From assembly GCA_026724425.1 (NCBI GenBank), contig JAIUCV010000089.1, forward strand, positions 868,001 to 932,000: 64,000 nucleotides of DNA, written 5' to 3'. This document shows, piece by piece, positions 23,631 through 37,130 of the stretch (positions are counted from its first letter, which is position 1; every line of letters begins with the position of its first letter). Below the pieces are notes generated by a model that did not search any database, was not told the origin of the DNA, and worked only from the letters and a program-made list of their open reading frames with translations. Source of the DNA: Erythrophleum ivorense (lineage: Eukaryota > Streptophyta > Magnoliopsida > Fabales > Fabaceae). The position numbers and the translations under genes are program-made.

Positions 23631-24130
23631 TTTTAAAGTAGTAGTAGCTCTAGAATGAAGCAGCAGAAAACTATATCACTCCATCTATAGGGCTCAGCTC
23701 TCTGCTAGAGTACTCTTAATCTTTTGTATAATATGATGTGCAGTTTGCGCTAGGCATTTCTTGTAATTACCTCTTTTTCATCTGTCTTCTTTAATTAATT
23801 TTTCCTCTCCTTTTCAATTTTAATGAACAAATTAAGATAGTGTAGGCAGGCAGGCAGGCATGATAACCTGAAGTGTGTGGAACAATAAAAGAAGCCCTTA
23901 AATGGGTTAAAACGCAATATGGACTTAAAGCTCAATGATGGGAACTGGGAAGTGTTGTAGAGGATTACAGATGGATTAGGTGCATCGTGCATATCTTTTT
24001 GGCGATAATTTTATCTGTCTTTTAATCTTTACAGCTTCATCTCATAACCTTCGAAGTCACATTCACCGCTAAATTAACTAGCCTTTGTGGTTTCCTACGC
24101 AATCGTCATTCAGCTGGTAACGGTCAACTT

Positions 24131-24200
24131 TACCTTCGTCTCGTAACCATAAACTTTTCTAACATTAAAATTTCAGGTCAATTTTTTCTAATTGATGTTC

Positions 24201-24239
<39 letters not shown>

Positions 24240-25110
24240 CTTTTAAAAAAGTACACTTTCTTTTTTCAAATTAAATGTTGCGCTATAACTATGTTAAACA
24301 ATAAAAGTTAAATTATAATTATATTTATTTTAATAAAAATATTCTTATATTTATTACTTATATATAATGAGTATTAAGGATATTTTTGACTAATGTAAAA
24401 TAACTAGTGTGGACTTACCTAAATATTAGCACGAGTATCATGCCCCCATTTTAAATTTGAAAACAAAGCCAAATTGAAAATTTGCAAATGCACAAAGTCT
24501 AAGTAAAGAATTATACTGTTTATGGCTTTATAAACAGTAAATCTCCTTACAGAATTTATATATATATATATTAGATTACTTTTAAAAATTTAGAATAAAT
24601 TTAAGAAATATGTTTATTAACGAGTTACTTTTTTAATTTAAAAACTATCTTTGAAGATATTTTGATCTTGATTTTAAAAAAAATCTAAATTTCCACAAGA
24701 AAAAAAAAATTATAAATTTAGGCACATTAGAGAAAACAAAAAATAATAATTTATTCTTAAATTTTCTTATCAACGTAATTTTGGCCAACCAAAATGTTAG
24801 GGGGACTTTGACCTGTTCCTGAGCGAAAATCTGAATTCCAAGTCATACATTTGATAACAGCATCACTAACCTTGACATTAATGCTTCTTTAGTTTCTAAC
24901 GTATCCTGCACGCTAGCGTTTAATTCAGTGGTTAACTTTTGCAAGTGAAATTTAAGACATTTTCAAATTCTATTTTGATATTTTCATCCCCTTATTTAGA
25001 ATATATTTGAATGATGGGGATTGGGATTCTCTGAATTTTAAAAATAAATTGACAGAGTGAGATATACAATATATATATAATAGAAAAAAATTTAAGTGTA
25101 GTTTATATAT
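24131..25110. repeat. Duplicated block A, copy 1
   Basis: It matches 33745-34945 in order, with anchors at 24131 (TACCTTCGTCTCGTAACCAT), 24429 (GCACGAG...CCCCCATTTTAAA) and 24799 (GGGGGACTTTGACCTGTTCC). The second copy carries extra sequence in places. It contains a (TA)n run at about 24205-24237. No coding potential is evident. Confidence 0.8.
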
Positions 25111-25824
25111 AAAATCTATATGTAAATAAAATATAATATATAAAACTTATTACTTTTTTTTTTTTTGCTCAAAAGCCTATTATTTGATTGATTTACCCTA
25201 TTTGTATTGTTAAATGTAATAAAATTTAAAGGATATAAATGTCATGAACAAAAATGAATATTCGGAGGTCATTAAGTGATCCATTTCCTGTGCCCTTATC
25301 CTGCCATTGCAGGAAAATAAAGTTACCTTCTTCTGTTCCTTACCTTTTTAAACTGTTAGTCGCAATAATTGAATATCCAGTAGAAAGGCCACTGGTGGTG
25401 TTATCAGATAACAAACCATATTCAACAAAGTCCAATTTGGGTTTTCTCTCCTCAAGCCACTGTCTCGATTAACCCATGATGTTTTGTATGTAGACAAAAT
25501 GAATAAATAATTTATTTATAAATCACTTCAACTTAATATATATATATATATATATAATTATTCTTATATATTTATAATATATACAATTAATACATAAATT
25601 TTAGTTTTTAAAATTTATTAGATTCTAATATCTTATAAATATATAAAATTTTAACCGTTTAAACAATTAAATTTGTCATATTCCAACATGGCCTTGATTT
25701 TTTTATTCGATTTGGTTGTTTCACATCCAGAAAATAGCAAGTCTCTTCAAAGTGTGGTGACATATTTCTGATGTATATTGATGAGGCTTCAATAATTGCA
25801 GAAACGTGCATGGCCTCATATTCA

Positions 25825-26150
25825 GAAAATTATCTTCCTTCTTTTTCTTGTTTCGTCCGTTATTATCTTGCTTCGCAGAACCCACAAAAACGCCTAAAAC
25901 ATGACATGGGCCAAGGTGACAAACAAACAAAAACATTAAAGCAAGTCAAAACTTCCCATATATAGGCTTAGCCTTTTTTTTTTTTTTTTGGTTATTAGAT
26001 CAAATTTGTTATTAGATCGAATGGGCATAGGCTTTGTAGAAACAAACAAAATACATATCGTTCATTTAAAGTTTGAGACTTCGAGTATAGACAAGATCAC
26101 AACCACCGCAAATTTCATTCTAAGCCGCTTACTTCTCCAGCCTAAATAAT
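25825..26150. repeat. Duplicated block B, copy 1
   Basis: It matches 38328-38645. Shared anchors include GACATGGGCCAAGGTGA and CTAAGCC(G/A)CTTACTTCTC. Together with block A it forms one imperfect duplicated segment. In this copy the two blocks are only about 0.7 kb apart. Confidence 0.75.
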
Positions 26151-26969
26151 GGAGGACTAACATCCCAGTATATGAAGTGATAATGAACAGACACTGCTTA
26201 TATTCTAATTTAAAATCTTGCTCATAGAATTTGATTATTTTATATGTAGCTTGCTTCGTAATAATTTATTTTTTCCTATCATGCCTTTCTTTCTTTTTCT
26301 TCACGACTAGTAGAATATAAAAAATAAATAAATCAAATCTAAACTAGATTAAATTTAGATAATTTAATTTTGTTGCTTTTAATCATTATTTCTTTGAGAG
26401 ATTGTCTTTATCTAGTGAAAATTATCTTCATTTATATTTTGCTTTTTTTTTAAATAAAAAATTTAAAAAGAGCATAATGAGAGGTCACATCCTACAAAGA
26501 ACCCTATTTGATGTATTAAAATCTGGATGTGCCAGCCACACAGGGTGCCGATGTTAGAAACTTTTCAACACTGCACTGTGTTATTGTAATGTTGAACAGT
26601 GGATTCAATCATTTCAATCCGCAGCTTATCCTCATCAACGTTCACTGTTTTCGTTTTTAGCGATTTTCCAATTATTGATTGAAATTTTGAATTCCTTTTT
26701 CTACCAAATATTGGATTACTTAATTGAATTGAGGGGAACGGCCATCAGTGCCGTTATCGGCTATACAGCCATGGTCTACAGGTCCAACTTTGGATTCCAA
26801 TTCTGGGGCCGCTTTCTCATCGGCATAATATATCTCCTTTTAATCACTGATTCAGGGGTACATATTTGGCGTTCCAGTGGATTCAGTCTGAAAGGTTAAG
26901 TTTTTTTTTTTAAATATTAAAAACAGAACAAGAGACAAAAAAATAGATGTACAAACTGCACGACTATTG

Positions 26970-27660
26970 AACGGAGAGAGAGGATTGAAAAGAAGCTTTT
27001 CGCACATATTTGTGATACATTGATGAGCATTTCATACCCAACAACCATCCTCTTTTCTTCCCTTTCATTATTTCTTGGATAAAGATTTTTTCAAGGTTTT
27101 TATTATAAAATTTTTGTATAATTCAAAGAAAATAATATAAAGTGTAAAAATATATAAAGCTCTCCTCTTTTTTAAATTTTACAATAAAACTTTTACAGGA
27201 TTCAAATTCATTCTTGTCAATACCCACTCATCATCATTACTTCTATTGAATGCTGAGGCCATGTTTGATACATTAAACGGAGAGAGAGGACTGAACTCAT
27301 ATTTGTGATACATTGATGAGCATTTCATACCCAACAACCATCCTCCTCCTCCTCTTTCTCTTTCTTCTTCTTTTTCTTTTTCTTCTTTAAATTTTACAAT
27401 AAAACTTTTACAGGATTCAAATTCATTCTTGTCAGTACCCACTCGTCATCATTACTTCTATTGAATGCTGAGGTCATGTTTGATTGTCAAATTGCATATG
27501 TAATTTTTTTAAAACGTTTATTATGCTCTTCTTCTACTTCTTCACTTTTTTTTTTTTTTTAAATTTTACAATAAAACTTTTACAGGATTCAAATTCATTC
27601 TTGTCACTACCCACTCGTCATCATTACTTCTATTGAATGCTGAGGCCATGATTGTCAAAA
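26970..27660 (+). repeat. Three-copy direct repeat with shared 95-bp core
   Basis: The core starting TTAAATTTTACAATAAAACT and ending TTGAATGCTGAGG(C/T)CATG occurs at about 27172, 27387 and 27559. An extra flanking unit (GATGAGCATTTCATACCCAA and a CGGAGAGAGAGGA motif) is present before the first two. Spacings are 215 and 172 bp, so copies were lost or trimmed at their 5' side. Confidence 0.85.
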
Positions 27661-28008
27661 TGCATATGTAATTTTTTTAAAATGTTTATTATGTTATTAT
27701 TATTATTATTTAATAATATATATCTCATTTTATTAATTTTTTAAATAGAAATAAAAATATCATTTTCCATCTATTTCATTCATTTTTTATTTATTTTTTA
27801 ATTTTATACTTAACAATTCAACAAACTAAAAACACGACTTATCCACAAAATTACCATGAAAAATATTTTGGACTTAACTGGGTGAACAACTGGAAACACC
27901 GCTACTTACCATGGACTCTCCAGAGAAACTTATTCCCCCAATTGTCCAATAAATATTCTTGAAAAAAAGAATTGCACATGGACATGGAATGGATATATAT
28001 ATAAACAC

Positions 28009-28034
28009 GTATGTATGTATGTATGTATATATAA
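28009..28034. repeat. (GTAT)n / (TA)n microsatellite
   Basis: ACGTATGTATGTATGTATGT followed by a short TA run. Confidence 0.8.
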
Positions 28035-28233
28035 TGTGTACGTCAGAAAATATGGTTAGTTGAAGCAGGGGAAACTAAAAGAAACGGAACAAGATTGTAG
28101 TACTCTAAGCACAAGCTGAGCATCTTCAGATTCTTTATTTCAAGTAAGATTTACTAATGTAGGTATCTCACATCAACTATTACAAAAGCCTAGAAATTAA
28201 ACAGAAAATAAAGAAAAATTGAGTAGGAGAAAA

Positions 28234-28521
28234 TCATCTGTCCATTTCAGGCACTTCAGGAATTTCCAAGATACTCTCTAAAGAAGGCTTCCAACCCTCA
28301 ACTTTTCCTCTGTTTCTCTGTATCTCTTCCAGTACTTCTTCTAGCCCCATCCCTTCTTTCTGGTTGAGCTGAAGTATAAGCCATTGTAACTCCCCTTTTG
28401 TCAGTACAACTTTAACCCTCATACCCTTCTTTCCTTCACTATCTACTTGCTGCTGCTGCATCACCCCTGCATCTTCTTGCCCGTGAATCTGAGTAGGTGT
28501 CTCCATGCAATTGCCCATCAC
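28234..28521 (-). CDS. Small MGNC-type protein with RVKVxLTKxE core
   Basis: A single-exon protein of 95 residues if read from 28521. The second ATG (28518) gives MGNCMETPTQ, a good N-myristoylation signal (Gly2, Cys4 for possible palmitoylation), so I favour that start and membrane anchoring. A Gln-rich stretch (about 19-25) is followed by KKGMRVKVVLTKGELQWLIL and an acidic, helical C-terminus ending EIPEVPEMDR. The RVKV..TK.E core is shared with the 23217 gene. The MGN start with this core is typical of small plant proteins of unknown function. A TATA-like element lies at 28675-28681 on the same strand. Confidence 0.75.
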   Translation of the reverse strand: MMGNCMETPTQIHGQEDAGVMQQQQVDSEGKKGMRVKVVLTKGELQWLILQLNQKEGMGLEEVLEEIQRNRGKVEGWKPSLESILEIPEVPEMDR

Positions 28522-28674
28522 TAATTTGGGAGCTTGAAATTAACCCTTTTTTCCCAGGAAACGGCTCTTTCAGCAGATTCTGAATTTAGAAAGAACAAAA
28601 ATGGAAGACGCTATTACTCTGAAGATTCCAAAAGGCTAGTACAGAATATGAGGACGGGAATATGGAGAGCGGGG

Positions 28675-28681
28675 TATTTAT
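28675..28681 (-). promoter_or_regulatory. TATA box of the 28521 gene
   Basis: ATAAATA on the minus strand, about 155 bp upstream of the start codon. Confidence 0.45.
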
Positions 28682-28699
28682 GGGTCCTCTTAGAAAATG

Positions 28700-31261
28700 G
28701 GGTTCATGGTCACGGATATAGTCAACAGAAAGAAGAGGGTTCACGGAGATTTGTTTCCCTTTCAAGTCTTCAACATAGATCTTTCTCCTCGTATTTTATC
28801 ATTTTTTTTAATTGTATTAATTAATGGTTCCATTTTCTATTGCTCTGCCACCTGTCATTTTTTGTTTTGTTATTTTATTTTAAGACTCAAATAATTTACA
28901 AATAGCGCAGCTACGGAAAAAAGGGAAAAAAACGAAAAAAAGAAAAAACTAAGGTAGGTTGTGAAAGCCTAAAAGGCAACGTAGTTCGCACAATAATGTA
29001 GGAATACAATTTGGTTGCCGGTGATGGAGACAATTAACGTAATATATGTCGGGAGGAACGGCCTTTGAATTTAAATAAATCATTTTACTGCTTCTAATTG
29101 TATTTTGCTCTTTTCCTTTTCGAAACAATGATTAACAAATGAATTTGATAAAATGGATATATTATTTTGAAGGGAAGGATCCCCATTTCAAGGTTTCGAA
29201 AAGATTTCATGATTTCATCAGGCTCAAATGCTGTTGAGATGTGCATGTAAGGGACATTAATTAAAATAACTGAATGAAACGAATGGCCAAAGTTAGCAGA
29301 TTCTGGGGCAAAATTTTATATAAAGGTCACATTAGAAAAATAATGACTGAAATCGGGCGGAGATATGCATCGCCCTTTTCAATCAGATAAACATCAGCAT
29401 CGTATTTTTCACAATAGAGTCACAGGCAGGGAAGCGTAATTAGGTACGCAAGAAAAGCAGCCCCTGTTAAGTCTGCCGAAAAGACCACAACAAACCGTGA
29501 AAGATAAGAGAAAGAAGAGAAACACTAATTATTTGCTACTAGAGGAAATTAAAAAGCCTAAAAAGGGAATCGTTCCCGTCAATAACCTAATTAACTTGCC
29601 TTGGTTTATAATTATAATCATTGCAAGCTTTTCGCGCGGCCTAATTTCAACAACCTTTTTGATTGACGTTACATTTTTACATCATTATCCTTTTTGTCTA
29701 GTTTGGCCGCATGAGAATGAGGCATGATTTACGTTCCCTTGTCTTGACGTTTTCCTAATTCAACCCTGGAATTCTAATCACTTTAATTGCTACTCTCGAT
29801 TGGGAACGCCACAAACTTTTCTTTTTGTTGGCCCTACTCTAATCGATCGATGATGAGTGATTTATCGTCCCATTATCTGGTTTGGACCACCACTGCTGAA
29901 GCCCTACAGGATATATTATTATGTTTCTATATCCTCTTTTTTTATACTTTTATGCCTTCAAACTAAAGGCTCTGGCTTTAGTAAGAATTTTCAGAAATAA
30001 TGATAATAATAATTGTTTCCTTACATTATGAATAAATGATAGCAATTTAAAATGCATATATATATATATATGCCGAGGGGAGGAATGCAAACGCAAATCC
30101 AGCAGTCTAATCAAGCAATATATCGTGGTTTTTGAATGCACCATCTTGAAGTCTGTTTGTTCGAAATGCTCGATTGATAATACTTTGTGTTGCTTATTAT
30201 AATTTGTAAGAATAAAGCCACAAAGGTATTACAACTTACAAATAACAAATGAATAATACAAGGGAAAACTGTGAATATAACACAGCGATATACTTCATTG
30301 TAGAACAAAAGGCGGGTGGGAGAAATTCCAAGAATAAAAGAAATGTTCTTAATTACTCCAAGACTCATACCATTTAAAGGGGCCAGAAATTGGAAAATAA
30401 AAAAAAAAGGAAAAGACTGATCATTTAATGCATTTCGAAGATCTCTTGCGCCTAAATAGAGTCATGATGATATCATCTTATTAACGCCAAAAGCATGTGA
30501 TAGATTGGACAAAGCATCTATTAGTATTTTAAATTTTAGTTTACCAAGCAAACTGTCTCTGCTTGTGTAGGAAGAATATTCAACATTAAATTAATTAAAG
30601 GCTAAATGTGATTACCTTGTCACCAATCGGTGGATAAAAAAAAATCAATGAATACTCACACGACAGCTATGGAGTTTAGGTAGGATAAAGAGTAGATTAA
30701 TTAATAATGCATCTCGAGACTCCTATTAATCTGGTACTGTTGATCCACATGCATGCACATACCCGGTCCTGGATCCACAAAAAACCTACTCTTGTCCTTT
30801 GCCTGTTTAAATCCGTTGACAAACTCACCCTTGATGTTGAGTAGGGTAAGCGAGTCAAAGAACAGATCAGAACCACAGATTCGGGGAACCCCACCTCAAA
30901 ATCACCATATGTCCGACAAGATATCCAACGACTAATGAATAACCAAATAAATAAAACAAAAGCATATCAATCTTCTCATCGTCCGACTCGTGACATGTGA
31001 GAGATATTTCACTTTTTGACTGTCCTGAACAGCACACCAGATAAGGAACTGCCATAGGATGCCGCTGCTGTAACCAAATGAAACCTGTGATAGTAAACAA
31101 ATCAAAACATCCAATACTAGATTCCAGTTAAGAATCCATTTATATAAATTACATGGAACGGATTACTGGACCACAAAAAGCATTAAATCAGTCACAACTC
31201 CAGGATATGATAAGAGCAGATTATAAATCAAAGATTTATGTTCAACCATATGAAACATCAT
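28700..31261. other. AT-rich intergenic DNA
   Basis: No supported gene. A (TA)n run lies at about 30057-30071. Open frames on the minus strand at 30697-31114 overlap in three frames and show no family motif. Confidence 0.4.
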
Positions 31262-31708
31262 CTAACATGCATGCAAAGTTGAAGCTGTTGTATATTTTAT
31301 ACGTGCTTCCCCATTTGTCCATGTGTGCAGATGCAGGTCCATGTTCGTGTGTTGCTGCTTATCCAGCATACTTTCTTTGCTCGCGGTAAGCAAGGCAACT
31401 GCATTTACCTCATCATCGAAATTAACATCATATATATCTGGCAATCAACAAGATTGCATGCATAATAAAGAGAAAAAAAACATAATTAATTTTTGCTACA
31501 AAATTAGATCCCCTTAAACAAGGAAATCCGAGATTCTTCCAAAACAAGTGTGTATTTTGCTATTAAAAAGGAAAAAAAGAACCAAAAGAATTCTTGCACC
31601 TAATTTGGTGAGTGGGACAGTTAAGAGACTCGAAGTTCCTTCGTGTTGTGCCTCAGAAGCTGCAGAATGATGAACAACGGGTTGGGGCAGGAAGAAGAGA
31701 GACTTCAT
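31262..31708 (-). CDS. Possible small two-exon gene of unknown function
   Basis: An ATG at 31708 (MKSLFFLPQPVVHHSAASEA...) reads to a GT donor at 31600. An acceptor (GATTGCCAG) before 31437 continues in frame (DIYDVNFDDEVNAVALLTAS...) to a stop at 31262, giving 94 residues. The splice sites are good but I recognise no domain. It could be a real small gene, part of a longer one, or chance. Confidence 0.25.
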
Positions 31709-32334
31709 TATGGATTATTGAGTTTAATCATTTTGACTATAAATTTTCGAGACAGGGTGTTATATGAGGTAAGGCCTACGTATGGACATTTTCCCGCCAT
31801 ATAACCATTACAACTAATAAACTAATAATTAATGAGCGTGTATATTATTATCATTTACAAATCAAATGCGTTTAGCTCAATGTGAATAATTGTATCATTA
31901 GAATTGTTTGTGGTGGAAATTGAATCCCTGGCCCAATACCCAAGAAAAGAATCAACTGGGTTACTGAGGCATGTGAATCGTGCAATTTATTTCCCCCTAT
32001 TTGTGAAGTATTGGATAATAAAAAAGAACGATTGAAATCAAGCCTAGAATGCTAGAAGCTTGACTACAAAGAGAGGACGGCCAATGCCCAAAACATATTA
32101 CGGAGGCCCTTGTTGGAATAGCTCGAGATCCAAGCCCAGCCCATCAAGAAAATGAGGAAGATAAAGAAGGGAGTTAGAAAATGTCTGTAGTGGACAAATA
32201 AATAACTGAAATTGTCTCCACAGTGGCTAGTTAGACCACCTATTATTATTAAGGTCCAAAGAAAAAAAAAACTCACCGATTTTTTTCCTTCTAACTTGGC
32301 CTTAAAACTTTCAAGGTTTAAACCTGGAGAGTTT

Positions 32335-32645
32335 GGGCCTGTTTAATTTTCTCTTTTTAGAATATTTTTTTTATTTTTAAAAATAAAAAAAAAATATTTA
32401 ATAATGTATTTTTAATGAAATATTTTGTAAAACATAAAAATATATTTATGTTTTTAGAAATAAAAAAATTAAAATATTTTTTTAGATGTTTTGTTAACTT
32501 TTATTTTGTAAAATTAAAAAAATACAAAATAACATTTTTTTAAAATAATGATTCAAATATTTTTTTTAATTTTTTTGTTTTCAAATCTTATTTTAAAACA
32601 TATTTATTTTAAAAATACTAAAATTAAAACAGAAATAAACTGGCC
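32335..32645. mobile_element. Candidate AT-rich MITE
   Basis: The left end GGGCCTGTTTAATTTT and the right end (reverse complement AAGGCCAGTTTATTTCTGTT) are inverted. The interior is A/T-only over long stretches and is itself partly self-complementary. The GGCC(T/A)GTTT-type terminus is common in plant MITEs. Confidence 0.5.
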
Positions 32646-33744
32646 TTTTATTCTCCTTTATTTTCTTATCTTTGTCTATGTACACTTTTTTTTTCTCATG
32701 GTTTTCTCTCTTTGTCAAGCTTTTTTGTTTTAATGAAAATTTGCTCGTCTTCCAAGCAAGATTTTTGGATTTTAAGTTAATTTTCAAAAAATTTACAACC
32801 TTGTTCGTCAGATCTATAACTAAAAAGTACCAAATCTTAAAAGAAAGGCTTTAGAAGGCTCATAATCCTCATAAAAAGTTGACATATGTGTTGCTTCTTC
32901 ATGTTTGTTTAATATTTGTTTTTCTTGTATTTTGAACAGTGGTCCTCTTTTGAAATCATTCATATATATATATAACCTGTGATTATTTATTTACTTTAAT
33001 TACTGTTCAGTTACATTACATCAATGTCATTGTACATATATTGTTTTTTTTTAGTGAAACCTGCATTATTTTTTTTTTGGGGGGACTCTTTTTTTTTTTC
33101 TGTGAGACCCACACGCATAGGAAATTTTTTGAAACCCCTTGCAAAATGCAGGGGTATATCCTAATTAGACTATATATGATTTAGGTTTTAGTGCTGTCTT
33201 TTTTTTTTTTTGTTCTTGCACATAGTTTTAAAGGGGACTTAGACTCATACGTTGTAAGTTCTGATTTGTTAGATTTTAGAGTTCGTTTAATACACAAAAT
33301 TGTTAAGATAAACATGAATATAAAAAATTAATCTGTAAAATAAAAAAAGACTCTCATACATTTACTTTAAAAAGATAATAAGAGTAAATATTATTAAATA
33401 ATAATTATAACAACATAATATGTATTACATAATTTTTAAAGAAAAATCTGTTTATCCAGTAGTTGTTTGTAGGCCTCTAGTGCCTCTTCATGACTAAAAT
33501 GAAAAATCTCTCTTGACCATAAAAAAGAAGGCATGCATGCACCTAAACTTCACATTTCCAAAGACATAGAATAACACTAGTGCAGTCCTCTGATAAATTG
33601 CTTCGCTCTTGGCCAATAATCAAAATAATCTTTATCACATAACGACATTTGTTTTTTAATCGCAGAAAAGAAGCGTGGATTTAGCGCTTATGTTTAAAAT
33701 AAAATTAGACGTAAAAATTAAGTAACTATAATGGACCTTTTTGG
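32646..33744. other. AT-rich intergenic DNA
   Basis: T-runs and short repeats only. No gene supported. Confidence 0.4.
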
Positions 33745-34160
33745 TACCTTCGTCTCGTAACCATAAAATTTTCTAGCATCAAAATTTCAGGTCGATTTTT
33801 TTTATTGATGTTCAAATTATAAATAAATTACACTCTTTCTTTAAATTAAAAGCTGTGCCATAGTTATATTAAACAATAAAAATTAATTTATAATTATATT
33901 TATTTTAACTAAAATATTTGTATATTTCTTATTTATGTAATATAATAAGAAGTGGAGCTCTCCTGTGTATGGGAACTTAAAATAGAAGGGAGAAAAATTT
34001 GTGAAATCACAAAAGAAAAAAAATACAAATATTACAGAAAACAATACATCACATTAGCAACAGTTCATGAATTCAAATTTCAGTAGACCCTATGTACAAT
34101 TCTATGTCCTGTAGAAAGAGAAACTTTATTTAAAGAAAAAGCTATTATAGTAGCAATGAA

Positions 34161-34196
<36 letters not shown>

Positions 34197-34945
34197 GAAG
34201 GGAGTTGCATTATTGTAAAGTCATGAATAGTAACAATAGTGGATCTTTTTTTTTCTTTTTAATATTATACAGATTTCATTATAATGGACCCCGCCTAATT
34301 TATATTAATATTAGCACAAGAACTGTACCCCCATTTTAAACTTGAAAACAAAGCCAAATAAAAAAAAAAATTGCAAATACACAAAACCAAGTAAAGAGTT
34401 GCACTGTTCATGGTTTTATAAACAATATATCTGCTTACAGAATATATATATATATATATTAGATTAAATGCAAAAATTTAGAATAAATTTAAGAAATATA
34501 TTTTCTAATGAGTTAATTTTTACTTAAAAATTATTTTTATTTGACTTAAAAAAATTATCTAACACAAAAAAATATAAATTAGGCACCTTAGATGAAAAAT
34601 TAAAAAAAAAAATTATCCTGAAATTTTCTTGTCAACGTAATTTTGTCCATCCAAAATATTAGGGGGGCTTTGACCTGTTCCTGAGCGAAAATCTGAATCC
34701 CAAGTCATTTACATTTTATAGCAGCACCACCAGCCTTGACGTTAATGATTCTTTAATTTCTAATTTTAACGGCATTTAATTCAGTGGATAACTTGCAAGG
34801 GAAATTTAAGACATTTTCATATTCTATATTCATTCCCTTGTTTAGAATATATTTGAATGACAGGCATTGGGATTCTCTGAATTTAAAAAATAAATTGACA
34901 TCGTGAGATATACAATATATATAACTTAAGTATAGTTTATATATT
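33745..34945. repeat. Duplicated block A, copy 2
   Basis: Colinear with 24131-25110 and in the same orientation. It carries about 250 bp of extra sequence around 33950-34300, which holds a (TA)n run at 34163-34192. The best-preserved part is at 34650-34740 (GGGGGCTTTGACCTGTTCCT). Confidence 0.8.
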
Positions 34946-36459
34946 TTTATTATTAACTTTTAATAAAAACACTAACATTTATATTAGAAGGAAAATTAAT
35001 CATTTAATCTCTGTAATTTACATTAATTTTCAATTTAGTTCTTGTAATTTATTTTTTTTCCAAATCCATTTTTGTAAATTTATTCTGTTTCAAATTAATC
35101 CTTATAATTTTCGCATGTTACAAAGTCATCGCCTACAGTGCATACACGGATTAACAATGTGAGATCTGAACTAAAATGGCTAATAGAAGGCTGGGATGTC
35201 TACCATGTAATCTATATGAGGTGGATTAGGTGCCACATAACCCAAATAATAACTCATGCCGCACCAAGCCCCTGTACGTTATGTTTATCATCATTAGCTA
35301 AAACATAATGCTTGTCCCATCATCGTTCATCTTATACGCAGCGCAAAACACATTTGAGGCTAGGGCAAGAGATTTCTCCAATTGGGCAGCGTTAAATTTC
35401 CTGCAATGTGTACAGATTTTGGATGCAACCTAAGGTATGTGATTCTGTATGGTGCAAAATTGTGTTCATCGCTGCAGCATTTTGAGGCAAATTTTTTACC
35501 GTAGAGTTTTGTTCATTATTGCATGTTTTTGGTTACAGAATTTTTCTCTACAAAATTTTGTTATGTGTGGCAGCACTCTGTTCTTTACTGTAAAATTTTG
35601 TTCTTAAACATGGTATTTTGTTGCATTATTTTGCTTGTTCTTTAACTTGTTTTAAAATTTCTTGCATGTGCCATTATTCTTTTTGCAAAATTTTCATATA
35701 GCATTTCTTGTTAGTCAAATTCTTAGGTACATTGCTAAACACTTTACTTTATTTCTCATAAGTTATGAGAATTGAAAAAAAAAAAGGCTATTAGACTATA
35801 ATGAGAATGTGTATGAAAAGACTATTTAGGTAATATTATTATATATTAAAATTATTTTTATATTTCTATTTATATATTCTTGTTAACTTTTATCTTTGAG
35901 TTTGAAGGCTAAGTTTGATGTTCATATAAAGGGACACAAAATATATATCTTCAAACTACTTGGAACTAGGTAGAATGATAAGAGACAACGATTATAGGCT
36001 AAAATATAAAATGACATATCTACTAGGGATGAATTAATCTTGATGATCCTACCTAGAATTTGTAAAGATTAATCGACATCATTTGTAGATTTTTTACTTA
36101 ATCCAATGATTTAAGTAATAACACTTTTAACATTTTTAACTAATTACTCCTAAGCTAGTAGATATATTTTTGTCAATTGTTAGGAAAATGCCTAAAAAAA
36201 CAAACAAAATAAGAAAAAACAAACAATCCTACAAACTGAGGGGTTAAAGAGCCTTACAAGCTGAAAGGTAGAGACAGTAAGTTAAAATATATTGTAATAA
36301 TCACTACTTGAAAAGGTTATTTCTATATGAAGATATTTGCTGTGAATTTGTAGGATGCTTAATATGGGCGCACAATCTTAAGAGAAAAGTTGAAACGATG
36401 TAGCCAGAGTAATAATTGTATGTGTTTAATTATACTTGTGATTATAATTTTGGCAATTT
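34946..36459. other. Sequence unique to the second duplicate copy, left part
   Basis: This is the left part of an interval absent from the first copy. It begins with a diverged run of the form AATTTA(G/C)T(C/T)CTTGTAATTT (34990-35110), a style often seen near termini of plant DNA elements. It then has low-complexity T-rich DNA with repeated CATTTTTTGCAAAATTTT-like words. No gene supported. Confidence 0.4.
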
Positions 36460-37130
36460 GCGTTTGGCACTAATATGATTATGGCTTTGGTTATAGGTTT
36501 ATATTTAGAAATATTATGAGTATGGATTATTGAATTGGTCATATTTAATAATATCTTGATTGTGTTATGGACTTGTTAATATGTTTCTTACAAGTTTGTG
36601 CATTTGAGAATTAGTTGTGGAATTGGTAATATCTTAATTATGGGTTATGAAATTGGTTATATTTGGCTATTTTTATCATTGTGGTGGATGTTTAGAAATA
36701 TTGTGATTATAGTTTGGTAATAGGTTCATATTTAAAAATAATGTGATTGTGAATTATTGAATTGGTCATGTTTGATAATATCTTAATTATGAGTTATGAA
36801 CTTGATAATATGTTCCTTACAAGTTTGTGCACTTAAGGATCGGTTGTGAAATTGGTAATATCCTAATTATGAGTTGTGTAATTGGTTATATTTAGCAATT
36901 TTTGTCATTATTGTGGGTGTTTGGCAATATTGTGATTATGGTTTAGTAATAAGTTCGTATTTGGACATAATGTGATTGTGGGTTGTTGAATTGGCCATAT
37001 TTAGTAATACCTTAATTACAGGTTATGATCTTAGTAACATGTGACTATAAGTTTGTGGACTTGATAATATTTAACAATATTGTGATTATGAGTTATATAA
37101 TTGGTTGAACTTGTAATTTTGGTAATTGTA
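36460..37130. repeat. Three-copy tandem repeat, about 228-bp period
   Basis: The unit contains AGGTTCATATTTAAAAATAA, TGATTGTGAATTATTGAATT, and later AATATGTTCCTTACAAGTTT. Equivalent positions are 36495, 36722 and 36951. Copies are diverged and the array is AT-rich. The third copy decays after about 37080. Confidence 0.85.

Noticed and set aside
26675..26899. A 74-codon open frame with hydrophobic stretches
   Set aside because: No family recognised and no good start context. It could be a relic but cannot be supported.
30697..31114. Overlapping minus-strand open frames as possible exons
   Set aside because: Three frames are equally open, no domain is visible and no consistent splice chain could be built.
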